Origin: JBQCDV01 sp051960855
GTDB taxonomy: Bacteria; Actinomycetota; Actinomycetes; JAJZTN01
Length of the DNA stretch: 21,584 bases
Reading direction: 5' to 3'
NCBI GenBank assembly: GCA_051960855.1
Contig: JBQCDV010000189.1
Coordinates: 1-21,584 of the forward strand
Made by a program: the position numbers and the translations under genes. Every line of letters begins with the position of its first letter. Position 1 is the first letter of the stretch. Positions 12,951 through 21,584 of this stretch are shown piece after piece. The notes under the pieces are model-generated. The model had not been told where the DNA came from and did no database searches. It saw nothing but the letters and a program-made list of their open reading frames with translations.

Positions 12951-12956
12951 TAGGGT
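12951..12956 (+). promoter_or_regulatory. Candidate -10 element for the fhaA operon
   Basis: TAGGGT matches the loose actinobacterial TANNNT -10 and lies 47 bp before the fhaA GTG. No good -35 is at 17 bp; TTGTCA at 12934 is only 11 bp away. Weak evidence. Confidence 0.25.
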
Positions 12957-13002
12957 GACTGCCGAGATCTTCGCACGTGTCGGCCAGACGGAAGGAGGTG
13001 TC

Positions 13003-13821
13003 GTGGGAGTCCTCGCCCGCTTCGAGCGCCGGATCGAGGAGCTGGTCAACGGCGCCTTCGCCAAGGCCTTCCGCTCCGACGTCCAGCCCGTCGAGATCGC
13101 CTCCGCGCTGCAGCGTGAGTGCGACGACAAGGCGGCGATCGTCGCGCGCGGCCGCACCCTGGCACCCAACGTGTTCCACGTGGAACTGGGTGCTCACGAC
13201 TTCGAGCGGCTGTCCGCCCACGAGGCAGCCCTCGCCACCGAGCTCGCGACGATGGTGGCCGACCACGCGTCGTCCCAGGGCTACACGCTGCTGGGGCCGG
13301 TGGGCGTCGGCTTCGAGGAGGTCGACGACCTGGAGACGGGGGTCTTCCGGGTCCGTGGCGAGAGTGTTGCCCAGGTCGAGACGACCGGCCCCCGCAAGCG
13401 GGTGACGCCTCCGGTCAACCGGCCGGCTGTGGAGCAGACGATGTTCCTTGCACGTCCCGTCCCTGCCGCCGACCGCGAGGACGACGCTGCGCCCGCCGTC
13501 GCCGCCGCCGTTCGGCCGCCGGAGCTTGAGATCGCCGGCCGGCGCCTGCCGCTCACGCACGCCACGACCGTGCTGGGACGGGGCCGAGACGTCGACGTAC
13601 GCATCGACGATCCCGGAGTGTCCCGCCGCCACGCCGAGGTGCGGGTCCAGGGTCAGCTAGCGGAGGTCGTGGACCTGGGCTCGACCAACGGCATCGTCGT
13701 CGGAGGCCACCGACGCGACCGGGCGGTCCTCGAGGACGGGACGACCTTCCAGATCGGCTCGACGGCGGTCACCTTCTGGCTGCCGGATGATCCGCGCTCG
13801 CCGCGGTGGGGGCATCCATGA
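13003..13821 (+). CDS. fhaA: FHA-domain protein FhaA
   Basis: 272 aa. The GTG at 13003 is fixed by GAAGGAGGTG just upstream, against a longer open frame from 12934. Residues 1-120 are the DUF3662 domain (MGVLARFERRIEELVNGAFA, VQPVEIASALQRECDDKA). A linker follows to about 172, then an FHA domain (about 175-260) with LGRGRDVDVRI, SRRHAEVRV and GSTNGIVV, the residues that bind phospho-Thr. In mycobacteria FhaA is a PknB substrate and works with MviN and the RodA/PbpA machinery in cell-wall synthesis. First gene of the division and signalling operon; its TGA overlaps the fhaB ATG. Confidence 0.95.
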   Translation: MGVLARFERRIEELVNGAFAKAFRSDVQPVEIASALQRECDDKAAIVARGRTLAPNVFHVELGAHDFERLSAHEAALATELATMVADHASSQGYTLLGPVGVGFEEVDDLETGVFRVRGESVAQVETTGPRKRVTPPVNRPAVEQTMFLARPVPAADREDDAAPAVAAAVRPPELEIAGRRLPLTHATTVLGRGRDVDVRIDDPGVSRRHAEVRVQGQLAEVVDLGSTNGIVVGGHRRDRAVLEDGTTFQIGSTAVTFWLPDDPRSPRWGHP

Positions 13822-14309
13822 GCGAGTTGACGCTCACCGTCATCCGGCTGGCGTTCCTGGCGCTGCTGTGGATCTTCGTCCTGATGGCGGTGTCGGTGAT
13901 GCGCAGTGACCTGTTCGGGACGCGGGTGAGCTCACCCGCTCGCCCGGGCACTGCTCGCCGCACTCCCGGCCGTGCTGCCGCGGAGCGGACGCCGCGACCT
14001 GCCAAGCCCCGCAAGGGCACGCCGGGTCGGCTCGTCGTCACCGATGGCTCGCTGGCGGGCACCAGCGTCACGCTGGGCAGCGCGCCGGTCGTGATCGGCC
14101 GAAGCCAGGACGCCACTCTCGTCATCACCGACGACTACGCCTCCGGCCACCACGCGCGGATCTTCCCGCAGGACGGGCAGTGGCTCCTGGAGGACCTCGG
14201 CTCCACCAACGGCACCTATCTCGACCGGCAGCGCGTCACCGCGCCTGTGCCCGTGCCCCTCGGGATCCCGATCCGCATCGGCAAGACCGTCCTCGAGGTC
14301 AGGAAGTAG
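13818..14309 (+). CDS. fhaB: FHA-domain protein FhaB (FipA-like)
   Basis: 163 aa; ATG at 13818 in ATGA overlap with fhaA. An N-terminal membrane helix spans about residues 4-27 (TLTVIRLAFLALLWIFVLMA), followed by a basic Pro/Arg linker to about 70. The C-terminal FHA domain has VVIGRSQDATLVITDDYASG, HHARI and LGSTNGTYLD, the phospho-Thr pocket residues. In mycobacteria FhaB recruits division proteins in response to Ser/Thr kinase activity. Location and length agree. Ends 3 bp before the phosphatase GTG. Confidence 0.95.
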   Translation: MSELTLTVIRLAFLALLWIFVLMAVSVMRSDLFGTRVSSPARPGTARRTPGRAAAERTPRPAKPRKGTPGRLVVTDGSLAGTSVTLGSAPVVIGRSQDATLVITDDYASGHHARIFPQDGQWLLEDLGSTNGTYLDRQRVTAPVPVPLGIPIRIGKTVLEVRK

Positions 14310-14312
14310 CCC

Positions 14313-15641
14313 GTGGCGATCGCGCTGCGGTATGCGGCCCGGTCCGACGTCGGACTCGTGCGCAGCACCAACCAGGACTCCGGATACGCCGGCCCCCGCC
14401 TGCTCGTCGTCGCCGACGGGATGGGTGGTCACGCGGCCGGCGACGTCGCGAGCTCGGTCACGGTCGCGGAGCTGGCCCCCCTGGACGACGACCCGCCCGG
14501 CCCCGACCTGCTCGACGCCCTCAACCAGCGGGCCCGCGCGGCCAACGAGCACCTGCACGCCATGACCGAGGACCAGCCCGAGCTGTCCGGCATGGGCACC
14601 ACGCTCACTGCCATCCTGCGGGCGGGCACGCGACTGGGGCTGCTGCACATCGGCGACTCCCGGTGCTATCTGCTGCGGGAGGGCCGGCTGACCCAGATCA
14701 CGCGGGACGACACGTTTGTGCAGAGCCTGATCGACGAGGGACGGATCACCCCGGAGGAGGCTGCTCACCACCCGCAGCGCAACGTCCTCATGAACGTCCT
14801 GAACGGCGAGCTGAGCGCCACCCCCTCCGTGTCGGTGCGGGAGGCGAGGATCGGGGACCGCTACCTGCTCTGCAGTGACGGCCTCTCCGGCGTCGTCAGC
14901 GTCGACACGATCCAGGAGTGTCTGTCGGGAGGCCCGCCCGACGACGCGTGCGACCGGCTAGTGGACCTGGCGTTGCGCGGCGGCGGCCCCGACAACATCA
15001 CCTGCATCGTCGCGGACGTGGTCGAGGTCGACACCAACCCGCCCTCGACGCCCCAGGTGGTGGGCGCCGCCTCGGACCGGCACACGGTGACGCCCCGGCG
15101 CCCGGGGGCTGCGCGCCCGAGCGCTGCTCAGCGGGCCGCCGCTCTCACTGCCGCGAAGCCGTCCCCCGAGGGGCCGGACGAGCCGAGCGGTGGGACGCGC
15201 GCCGGCCGCCGCCGTCCCCGGCTGCTCATCGCGGGCGTCGCGGTGATCTCGGTGCTCGTCCTGGCGGCAGCCGCCTGGTTCGGCGTGCGCACGTGGGCGC
15301 TGCAGCAGTACTTCGTGGGTGCCACAGACGGCCAGGTCGCGATCTTCCGAGGACTCGCGCAGTCTCTCGGCGCGTTGAAGCTGTCGCAGGTCTACCAGGA
15401 GGAGGACATCGCCCTCGCGGCGCTGCCCGACTACGCCCGCTCACGCGTGCAGGAGTCGATTCCGGCGACCAGCTTGACCGACGCGCAGCGCATCGTCGCG
15501 GGGCTCCGCACGCAGGCAAACCTCTGCAGCCCCAACCTCCCGAGCGCGCCGCCGCCCACGTCCGGTCCGACCGGGACCCCGACCCCCGCGCCGACGGCGA
15601 GCCCGCCGGCGAGCCTGGACTGCAGCGGGAGCAGCTCATGA
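14313..15641 (+). CDS. pstP: PP2C-type Ser/Thr phosphatase PstP
   Basis: 442 aa, GTG start immediately after fhaB. PP2C catalytic core about 4-240 with metal-binding acidic residues in RSTNQDSGYAG, VVADGMGGHAAGD, GMGTTLTAIL, IGDSRCYLLR, LLCSDGLSGVV and GGPDNITCIVAD. A linker follows, then one transmembrane helix at about 302-322 (LLIAGVAVISVLVLAAAAW) and a C-terminal extracytoplasmic segment with a Pro/Thr-rich tail. It dephosphorylates PknA, PknB and their substrates; Mn2+-dependent in the family. Its stop overlaps the rodA ATG by 4 bp. Confidence 0.96.
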   Translation: MAIALRYAARSDVGLVRSTNQDSGYAGPRLLVVADGMGGHAAGDVASSVTVAELAPLDDDPPGPDLLDALNQRARAANEHLHAMTEDQPELSGMGTTLTAILRAGTRLGLLHIGDSRCYLLREGRLTQITRDDTFVQSLIDEGRITPEEAAHHPQRNVLMNVLNGELSATPSVSVREARIGDRYLLCSDGLSGVVSVDTIQECLSGGPPDDACDRLVDLALRGGGPDNITCIVADVVEVDTNPPSTPQVVGAASDRHTVTPRRPGAARPSAAQRAAALTAAKPSPEGPDEPSGGTRAGRRRPRLLIAGVAVISVLVLAAAAWFGVRTWALQQYFVGATDGQVAIFRGLAQSLGALKLSQVYQEEDIALAALPDYARSRVQESIPATSLTDAQRIVAGLRTQANLCSPNLPSAPPPTSGPTGTPTPAPTASPPASLDCSGSSS

Positions 15642-17041
15642 CCGCTGCCACCGTCACCCCGGCCTACGGCCGCAGCCGCCGCGGAGTCGAGTTGCTGATG
15701 CTCGTCGCCGCGGTCCTCATTGCGATCGCCGCGTACGCCGCCGTCGGCCTTGCCCAGAGCGGCTCGCTGCCGCCGGACATGCTGACCTACGGCGGCGGGC
15801 TGGGCGGACTGCTCCTCATCGCCCACCTCGTGCTGCGGCGCTGGGCGCGCTACGCCGACCCGCTGCTGCTGCCGTGCGCCGCCCTGCTCAACGGGCTCGG
15901 TCTGGTCATGATCCATCGGCTCGACCTCGCCAACATCGCTCGCGCGAAGTCCCTCGGCAAGGCCCCACCCGTCGGCGACGCCGGGTTCCAGCTGATTTGG
16001 ACGGCCCTCGGCATCGTCCTGTTCGTGGTCGTGCTGCTCGTCGTCCGCGACCACCGCGTGCTCCAGCGCTACACCTACACGGCCATGCTCGGCGGTCTCG
16101 CCCTGCTGCTGCTGCCGCTGCTGCCAGGGCTGGGCGTGACCGTCAACGGTGCGCGCATCTGGATCCGGCTGGCCGGCTTCAGTTTCCAGCCCGGCGAGGT
16201 CGCGAAGATCGTCCTGATGGTGTTCTTCGCCGGCTACCTCGTGGTCAAGCGCGACGTCCTTGCCCTCGCCGGGCGCCGGTTCGTAGGGATTGACCTGCCG
16301 CGCGGGCGTGACCTGGGCCCTATCCTCGTCGCCTGGGGCGCGAGCCTCGGCGTCCTGGTCTTCGAGCGTGACCTCGGCACCTCGCTGCTGTTCTTCGGTG
16401 CCTTCGTCGTCGTCCTCTACGTCGCGACCCAGCGCCTGTCGTGGCTGCTCATCGGCCTGCTGCTCTTCGTCGGAGGCTCGGTCCTCGCCTGGGCGCTGTT
16501 CGCTCACGTGCAGCAGCGCGTGGAGATCTGGCTGCACCCGTTCGAGAACATCAACCAACCCGGCGGCAGCTACCAGCTCGTGCAGGGCCTCTACGGCATC
16601 GCCAGTGGTGGCGTGCTCGGCAGCGGGCTGGGTCAGGGCCGGCCCCACCTCGTGCCCCTCGCCAAGAGCGACTTCATCGTCGCCGCGTTCGGAGAGGAGC
16701 TGGGGGTCACCGGGCTGATGGCGGTCCTCGTCGTCTACGGCATCGTGGTCGAGCGCGGACTCCGCACGGCCCTGGCCTCCCGGGATGCCTTCGGCAAGCT
16801 CCTCGCCACCGGCCTCGCGTTCATCCTCGCGCTGCAGGTCTTCGTGGTCGTGGGCGGCGTGACCCGGCTGCTGCCGCTGACCGGGCTCACCACGCCGTTC
16901 CTCGCCTACGGCGGCTCCTCACTGGTCGTCAACTGGGCGATCATCGCTCTGCTCTTACGGATCTCCGATGGCGCTCGCCGTCCTGCCCCGGAGCCCAGCC
17001 CCGTCACCAGCTCCGACGAGACGACGGTGGTGCGGCTGTGA
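15638..17041 (+). CDS. rodA: SEDS peptidoglycan glycosyltransferase RodA/FtsW
   Basis: 467 aa; ATG at 15638 in ATGA overlap with pstP. About ten or more membrane segments are visible from residue 17. SEDS landmarks: GVTVNGARIWIRLAGFSFQPGEVAK, then LGTSLLFFGAFVVVLYVAT, then GSYQLVQGLYGIASGGVLGSGLGQG, KSDFIVAAFGEELGVTG, and the terminal LPLTGLTTPFLAYGGSSL. It polymerises lipid II into glycan strands, working with a class B PBP; the next gene, pbpA, is the expected partner. The RodA versus FtsW choice rests on the fhaA-pknB context. Confidence 0.95.
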   Translation: MTAATVTPAYGRSRRGVELLMLVAAVLIAIAAYAAVGLAQSGSLPPDMLTYGGGLGGLLLIAHLVLRRWARYADPLLLPCAALLNGLGLVMIHRLDLANIARAKSLGKAPPVGDAGFQLIWTALGIVLFVVVLLVVRDHRVLQRYTYTAMLGGLALLLLPLLPGLGVTVNGARIWIRLAGFSFQPGEVAKIVLMVFFAGYLVVKRDVLALAGRRFVGIDLPRGRDLGPILVAWGASLGVLVFERDLGTSLLFFGAFVVVLYVATQRLSWLLIGLLLFVGGSVLAWALFAHVQQRVEIWLHPFENINQPGGSYQLVQGLYGIASGGVLGSGLGQGRPHLVPLAKSDFIVAAFGEELGVTGLMAVLVVYGIVVERGLRTALASRDAFGKLLATGLAFILALQVFVVVGGVTRLLPLTGLTTPFLAYGGSSLVVNWAIIALLLRISDGARRPAPEPSPVTSSDETTVVRL

Positions 17042-18495
17042 ACCGCCCTCTGCGCCGCGTTGCCATCGTCGCGCTGGCGATGTTCCTCGCCCTGCTCATC
17101 AATCTCAACTACCTCGGAGTCGTCGAGGCGCCGCACCTTCGCACGGCGTCCGGCAACGCCCGGGTCCTGCTCACCGAGTACAACCGGCAGCGCGGGCCGA
17201 TCCTCGTCGGGGGCAAGGCGGTCGCCCTGTCCAAGGCCACCGACGACCGGTTGAAGTACCTGCGCCGGTACCCGCTGGGACCGCTGTACGCGCACGAGAC
17301 CGGGTACTACTCCGTCGTCTACGGCGCGACAGCGATCGAGCGCCAGGAGGACGAGGTGCTCGCCGGCACCGACGCCAAGCTCTTCGTCCGGCGTCTGGTG
17401 GACCTCTTCACGGGTCGGAAGCCGCAGGGCGGAGCCGTCGCCCTCACCCTTGACCCGCGGGCGCAGAAGGCCGCGTACGACGCACTCGGCAACCGCCGAG
17501 GTGCGGTGGTGGCGATCCAGCCGAGCACCGGGCGCATCCTGGCCATGGTGTCGCGGCCGTCCTATGACCCCAACAGTCTCAGCAGCCACGACCCGTCGGC
17601 CATCCGCAAGGCCTACACCAAGCTCAACACCGACCCGGACTCCCCGCTGCTCAACCGCGCCATCTCGGCGCGGTACCCACCCGGGTCGACGTTCAAGATC
17701 GTCACGACTGCCGCCGCGCTCAGCAGCGGCAACTACCAGCCCGACAGCACCATCCCCGGCCCGGCCGCCCTGGACCTGCCGCAGACCTCGGCGACCCTGC
17801 CCAACGAGGACGGCCGCCAGTGCACGCCGGGCAGCGACACCACGACGCTGGCCAACGCGCTGCGCCGTTCGTGCAACTCCAGCTTCGGCGCGCTCGGCCT
17901 CGCGCTCGGCGCTGACGCCCTCCGGCAGCAGGCGGAGAAGTTCGGCTTCGGCCAGTCCATCGAGGTCCCCATGCCGAGCGCCGTCAGCGTCTTCCCGAAG
18001 GACCCCAACGCGCCGCAGACGGCTCAGTCGGCCATCGGCCAGTTCGACGTCGCCGCCACGCCACTGGAGATGGCGATGGTGGTCTCGGCCATCGCCAACC
18101 GCGGCATCCTCATGAAGCCCTATCTCGTCGACGAGGTCCGCGCCCCCGACCTCACCCTGCTCTCGCGCACCGAGCCGCAGGAGCTGTCGGAGGCGGTCTC
18201 GCCCGAGGTGGCGGCCACCCTCACATCGATGCTCGTCGACGTCGTGGACAAGGGCACCGGCACCAACGCGCAGATCCCGGGCGTCAAGGTCGCCGGCAAG
18301 ACCGGCACCGCTCAGCACGGCACCGGCACCAAGCCGCACGCGTGGTTCGTGTCGTTCGCGCCGGCGCAGGACGCCAAGGTCGCCGTGGCGGTCATCGTCG
18401 AGGACGGGGGCAACGCGACCGAGATCAGCGGCAACCGGGTGGCGGCACCGATCGCGAAGGCCGTCATGGAGGCGGTGCTCGGGGGAGGCTCGTGA
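17038..18495 (+). CDS. pbpA: Class B penicillin-binding protein PbpA
   Basis: 485 aa; GTG at 17038 overlaps the rodA TGA. One N-terminal membrane anchor (VAIVALAMFLALLINLNYL), then a short N-terminal domain and the transpeptidase domain. Active-site motifs: STFK with Ser217 and Lys220 (YPPGSTFKIVTT), SCN at 278-280, and KTG at 421-423 (AGKTGTAQHG). It cross-links peptide stems in the periplasmic space. It is paired with RodA, and in mycobacteria PbpA is a PknB substrate. The stop TGA at 18493-18495 overlaps the pknA ATG by one base. Confidence 0.96.
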   Translation: MNRPLRRVAIVALAMFLALLINLNYLGVVEAPHLRTASGNARVLLTEYNRQRGPILVGGKAVALSKATDDRLKYLRRYPLGPLYAHETGYYSVVYGATAIERQEDEVLAGTDAKLFVRRLVDLFTGRKPQGGAVALTLDPRAQKAAYDALGNRRGAVVAIQPSTGRILAMVSRPSYDPNSLSSHDPSAIRKAYTKLNTDPDSPLLNRAISARYPPGSTFKIVTTAAALSSGNYQPDSTIPGPAALDLPQTSATLPNEDGRQCTPGSDTTTLANALRRSCNSSFGALGLALGADALRQQAEKFGFGQSIEVPMPSAVSVFPKDPNAPQTAQSAIGQFDVAATPLEMAMVVSAIANRGILMKPYLVDEVRAPDLTLLSRTEPQELSEAVSPEVAATLTSMLVDVVDKGTGTNAQIPGVKVAGKTGTAQHGTGTKPHAWFVSFAPAQDAKVAVAVIVEDGGNATEISGNRVAAPIAKAVMEAVLGGGS

Positions 18496-19925
18496 TGAGC
18501 ACCCTGAGCATCGGCGCGCCGGGCGACCTGCTCAACGACCGCTACCGACTGGTCCGCCGGATCGCCGGCGGCGGGATGGGCGAGGTGTGGGAGGGCCGCG
18601 ACGAGGTGCTCGACCGCCGCGTCGCCCTCAAGATCCTGCTGCCCTCGATCGCGCAGGACGAGGAGTTCCGGCGCCGCTTCCGCGAGGAGGCGCGGCATAC
18701 CGCGCGCCTGCAGCACCCGGGAATCGCCGGCGTCTACGACTTCGGAGAGGACACCCACCGGGAGCCGCCTGCCCTCTACCTGGTCATGGAGCTCGTTGAC
18801 GGCGTGCCGCTCAGCGACCTGCTGTATGCCGGGCGCCTCGATCCCCTGCGCACGATGCATCTCGTCGGCCAGGCCGGGCTGGCGCTGCAGGCCGCGCACG
18901 ACGCCGGAGTGATCCACCGCGACGTCAAGCCCGGCAACCTCCTCGTCCGGCCCGACGACACGGTGAAGATCACCGACTTCGGCATCGCCCGTGCCGCCGA
19001 CACCGTCCCCATCACGAGGACCGGCACGGTGCTCGGCACCGCGAGCTACATCAGCCCCGAGCAGGCGTCCGGCCAGCCCGTCAGCCCGGCCAGCGATGTC
19101 TACTCCCTCGGAGTCGTCGCCTACGAGATGCTCGCCGGACGCAAGCCCTTCACTGGCGACAACCCCCTGGTCGTCGCGACCGCGCAGGTCCAGCAGGCCC
19201 CGCCGCCCCTGCCGCGGCGCGTGCCGACCCCGGTCGCCGAGCTGGTCATGTCCGCGCTCGCGAAGGACCCCGCCGACCGTCCCGCGTCGGCGGGTGCCTT
19301 CGGCCGCCGCGCCCTGGAGCTGGCCTCGACGCTCTCCGGCGCCCCCGCGGCTCCGACGAGCACGACGGTTGTCATGCCCGGTGACGTCACCGGCGCCACC
19401 TCGAGCACCGTCTGGAGCTCCTCGCCGCGCGAACGGCGCCTGTCCACTCCCCGCCGTCGTCGGCGTCGGCTTGCGATCCTGGCCGTGCTCGGCGCGGCCA
19501 TCGTCGTGCTGCTCACCCTGGCCGCGATCCGCGCCATCGGCGAGGCCACTACCTCCCCCAACGCCGCAGCCGGTGGCGCGCGTGCGTCCTCCGCTGCGGC
19601 CCCGTCGAGCAGCCCGTCGCGCAGCACCTCGAGCAGCACCTCGACTGGCTCCCGGGCGGGGACCGCACACGTCGAGAAGTCGACGCTGATGGGGCTGAGC
19701 TACGAGCGGGCCGCCTCGGTGGTCCGGGACCTCGGGCTGCATCCCGTGCGTCGGAACACGGCCAGTGACAGGGCCGCCGATACCGTGGTGGACGTCAAGC
19801 CGACCGGCGACCTCCAGCCCGGCAGCGACGTCGTTCTGTCGGTTGCTACAGGTCAGCACGGCAGTGAGAAGCGCAAGGGCCCCGACAGCAAGCACGGCGG
19901 CGACTCGAAGGATGGCGATGACTGA
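18495..19925 (+). CDS. pknA: Ser/Thr protein kinase PknA with one PASTA-like domain
   Basis: 476 aa from the ATG at 18495, with GGGGGAGG upstream; GTG at 18492 is an in-frame alternative. The kinase domain is about 17-275: glycine loop IAGGGMGEV, Lys46 in VALKIL, HRDVKPGN (141-148), DFG 161-163, activation-loop Thr residues before GTASYISPEQ, and DVYSLGVVAYEML. A membrane helix is at about 326-346. After a Ser-rich linker, residues 395-452 form one PASTA-like domain (STLMGLSYERAASVVRDLGL and DVVLSVATG). Mycobacterial PknA lacks PASTA domains, so this is a variation. The C-terminal tail is Lys/Asp-rich. PknB starts 8 bp inside the end of this gene. Confidence 0.95.
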   Translation: MSTLSIGAPGDLLNDRYRLVRRIAGGGMGEVWEGRDEVLDRRVALKILLPSIAQDEEFRRRFREEARHTARLQHPGIAGVYDFGEDTHREPPALYLVMELVDGVPLSDLLYAGRLDPLRTMHLVGQAGLALQAAHDAGVIHRDVKPGNLLVRPDDTVKITDFGIARAADTVPITRTGTVLGTASYISPEQASGQPVSPASDVYSLGVVAYEMLAGRKPFTGDNPLVVATAQVQQAPPPLPRRVPTPVAELVMSALAKDPADRPASAGAFGRRALELASTLSGAPAAPTSTTVVMPGDVTGATSSTVWSSSPRERRLSTPRRRRRRLAILAVLGAAIVVLLTLAAIRAIGEATTSPNAAAGGARASSAAAPSSSPSRSTSSSTSTGSRAGTAHVEKSTLMGLSYERAASVVRDLGLHPVRRNTASDRAADTVVDVKPTGDLQPGSDVVLSVATGQHGSEKRKGPDSKHGGDSKDGDD

Positions 19926-21584
19926 CGGCGGCACTCCCCGCACCCTCGGCGGCCGCTACGAGGTCGGTGAGCTGCTCGGTCGCGGGGGCATGGCGGAGGT
20001 GCACCGCGGCCAGGACCTGCGACTCGGGCGTCCCGTCGCCGTGAAGCTGCTGCGGCCGGACTTGGCGCGCGACCCGCTCTTCCAGGCCCGGTTCCGCCGG
20101 GAGGCGCAGTCGGCGGCGGCTCTCAACCACCCCTCGGTCGTCGCCGTCTACGACACCGGCGAGGACACCGACCAGTTCGGCACCGCGCTGCCCTACATCG
20201 TCATGGAGTACGTCCAGGGGACGACGCTACGGCAGCTGCTCGACAGCGACCGTCGGCTGATGCCGACCCGCGCCTTCGAGATCGCCGCCGGGATCCTCGC
20301 CGCGCTCGACTACAGCCACCGGCACGGCATCGTGCACCGCGACATCAAGCCCGCCAACGTCATGCTCACCAGGACCGGCGACGTCAAGGTGATGGACTTC
20401 GGCATCGCCCGAGCCATGTCGGACACCTCCGCGACGATGACGCAGACCTCGGCGGTGATCGGCACCGCGCAGTACCTCTCGCCGGAGCAGGCGCGCGGGG
20501 AGAACGTCGACCCGCGCAGCGACATCTACTCCACGGGCTGCCTGCTCTACGAGCTGCTGACCGGGCGGCCCCCCTTTGTGGGCGACTCCCCGGTGGCCGT
20601 CGCTTACCAGCACGTGCGCGAGGAGGCGGCGCCGCCGTCGGCGCTCAACCCCGACGTCACGCCCGACATGGACGCGGTCGTCATGAAGAGCCTGGCGAAG
20701 GAGCGCGAGCAGCGCTACCAGACCGCGGGGGAGATGCGCGCCGACATCGAGCGCGTGCTGACCGGTGCCCACGTCTTGGCCCCGGCCGCCGTCGCCGCGC
20801 CGACCATCGTGCGGGGGCCGGACGTGGCTGCGGCCTATGGTGTGCCGACAGCCGCGACCACCACGTTGCCGCGGATGCGGCCCGACGAGCCTGCACCGCA
20901 GCAGCGTCGTACGTGGGCGTATCTGCTGCTGGCGCTCGCCGTCGTCGTGGTCTTCCTGCTGGCAGCCTTCGCCGGCTCCAAACTGCTCGGCGGTGGCGGC
21001 GGAACGAAGAAGGCGATTCCGACCGTCATCGGGCAGACCCTCGATCAGGCCCGCAGCAACCTCGAGACGTTCGGCATCCCCGCCTCCCATATCGCCACCA
21101 AGCCGGTTGACGCGACGGGACAGTTCACCAAGCCCAACACAGTCGCCGACCAGGACCCGAAGGGCACCCTCGTCGACCCAGCGACCGTCACCGTGACCTT
21201 GGACGTGGTGACCGCGCCGGACCAGGTCAACGTCCCCGACGGCCTGGTCGGTATGACCGCGGATGAGGCCACAGCCGCGCTGACGAAGGCGGGGCTGACG
21301 GTGGGCACCACCGACGAGCAGGACTCCGACAAGCCGCAGGGCACCGTCCTCAGCACGGACCCCGCCTCGGGCACTCCTGTCGACAAGGGGAGCGCGGTGG
21401 CCCTCACCGTCGCCTCGGGGAGCAACGCGGTCCCCAATGTGCAGGGTGCCGACGTCGACGCCGCGACGCAGACGCTCACCGGTGCCGGGTTCAAGGTGGC
21501 GACGATCAACGTCGCGAACGCCGACAACGCGCCCGGCACCGTCCTCGACCAGGACCCGAAGAGCGGTCAGGCCGAGCCGTTGGG
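19918..21584 (+). CDS. pknB: Ser/Thr protein kinase PknB (PASTA kinase), partial at the window end
   Basis: Starts at ATG 19918, 8 bp before the end of pknA, and runs open to the last base (555 codons, C-terminus missing). Kinase domain about 14-282: GRGGMAEV, Lys43 in VAVKLL, HRDIKPAN (140-147), DFG 160-162, activation loop TSATMTQTSAVIGTAQYLSPEQ with the Thr-x-Thr autophosphorylation sites. A membrane helix spans about 334-356. Then PASTA domains: the first about 366-433, the second about 436-503, and a third from 504 that is cut off. PASTA domains bind muropeptides and lipid II outside the cell. PknB is the central regulator of peptidoglycan synthesis in the phylum, and its substrates include FhaA and PbpA. 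At least three PASTA domains are visible. Confidence 0.97.
   Translation, partial: MTDGGTPRTLGGRYEVGELLGRGGMAEVHRGQDLRLGRPVAVKLLRPDLARDPLFQARFRREAQSAAALNHPSVVAVYDTGEDTDQFGTALPYIVMEYVQGTTLRQLLDSDRRLMPTRAFEIAAGILAALDYSHRHGIVHRDIKPANVMLTRTGDVKVMDFGIARAMSDTSATMTQTSAVIGTAQYLSPEQARGENVDPRSDIYSTGCLLYELLTGRPPFVGDSPVAVAYQHVREEAAPPSALNPDVTPDMDAVVMKSLAKEREQRYQTAGEMRADIERVLTGAHVLAPAAVAAPTIVRGPDVAAAYGVPTAATTTLPRMRPDEPAPQQRRTWAYLLLALAVVVVFLLAAFAGSKLLGGGGGTKKAIPTVIGQTLDQARSNLETFGIPASHIATKPVDATGQFTKPNTVADQDPKGTLVDPATVTVTLDVVTAPDQVNVPDGLVGMTADEATAALTKAGLTVGTTDEQDSDKPQGTVLSTDPASGTPVDKGSAVALTVASGSNAVPNVQGADVDAATQTLTGAGFKVATINVANADNAPGTVLDQDPKSGQAEPL

Noticed and set aside
14918..15637. N-terminal extension of rodA inside pstP
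   Set aside because: The upstream part is Arg/Gly/Pro-rich and overlaps the PP2C gene; the ATG at 15638 gives a normal SEDS start and a 4-bp overlap.
16906..18339. Long minus-strand open frame (477 codons) opposite pbpA
   Set aside because: No recognisable domain, Arg/Gly/Ala-rich, and fully overlapped by PbpA with intact active-site motifs.

Overview
This is a very GC-rich chromosomal window from an actinobacterium. The right third carries the canonical actinobacterial cell-division and signalling operon: two FHA proteins, a PP2C phosphatase, a SEDS glycosyltransferase, a class B PBP and two Ser/Thr kinases, preceded by a tRNA-Leu. Class F sortase, ANTAR and RsbW/STAS partner-switching genes fit the same phylum. 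The sequence does not let me name the order or genus. GTG starts are frequent and most operonic joins are 4-bp GTGA or ATGA overlaps.

Region by region. (1) 168-1127: an orphan AbiEi-like, nuclease-fold protein. (2) 1222-3307, minus strand: a secreted His-rich, EF-hand, CHRD-like protein, then a class F sortase, then a tiny lipoprotein; this is a surface-protein module. (3) 3308-3683: a divergent regulatory region with direct repeats and a palindrome. (4) 3684-5662: a STAS protein coupled to a PAS-GAF-ANTAR regulator. (5) 5746-8486, minus strand: a CheR-PAS and CheB-like signalling pair whose reading frames are damaged. (6) 8631-11592: STAS, TrmB, an RsbW-like ATPase, a helical partner and a GNAT acetyltransferase. 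(7) 11626-12238, minus strand: two small unknown genes. (8) 12366-12733: a YrdB-like (DUF2568) gene broken by a 2-bp insertion. (9) 12742-12887: tRNA-Leu(CAG) and its terminator. (10) 13003 to the window end: fhaA-fhaB-pstP-rodA-pbpA-pknA-pknB, with pknB cut by the window edge.

The genes form two signalling blocks. The middle block looks like a stress or general-response network: two anti-sigma-factor antagonists, an anti-sigma kinase, an RNA-binding antiterminator-type ANTAR regulator, and a CheB/CheR/PAS module that in relatives feeds such networks. The right block couples peptidoglycan synthesis (RodA with PbpA) to Ser/Thr phosphorylation (PknA, PknB), dephosphorylation (PstP) and phospho-Thr reading (FhaA, FhaB).

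The most unusual feature is a set of short tandem repeats placed at gene boundaries. Three consecutive minus-strand genes each end in a tandem duplication of 30-45 bp that includes the stop codon. Two other genes begin with in-frame 15-bp repeats, and another repeat cluster sits between convergent genes. Every array carries the pentamer CTGAC (GTCAG on the other strand). Separately, three genes carry apparent frame lesions, which may be real decay or sequence errors.
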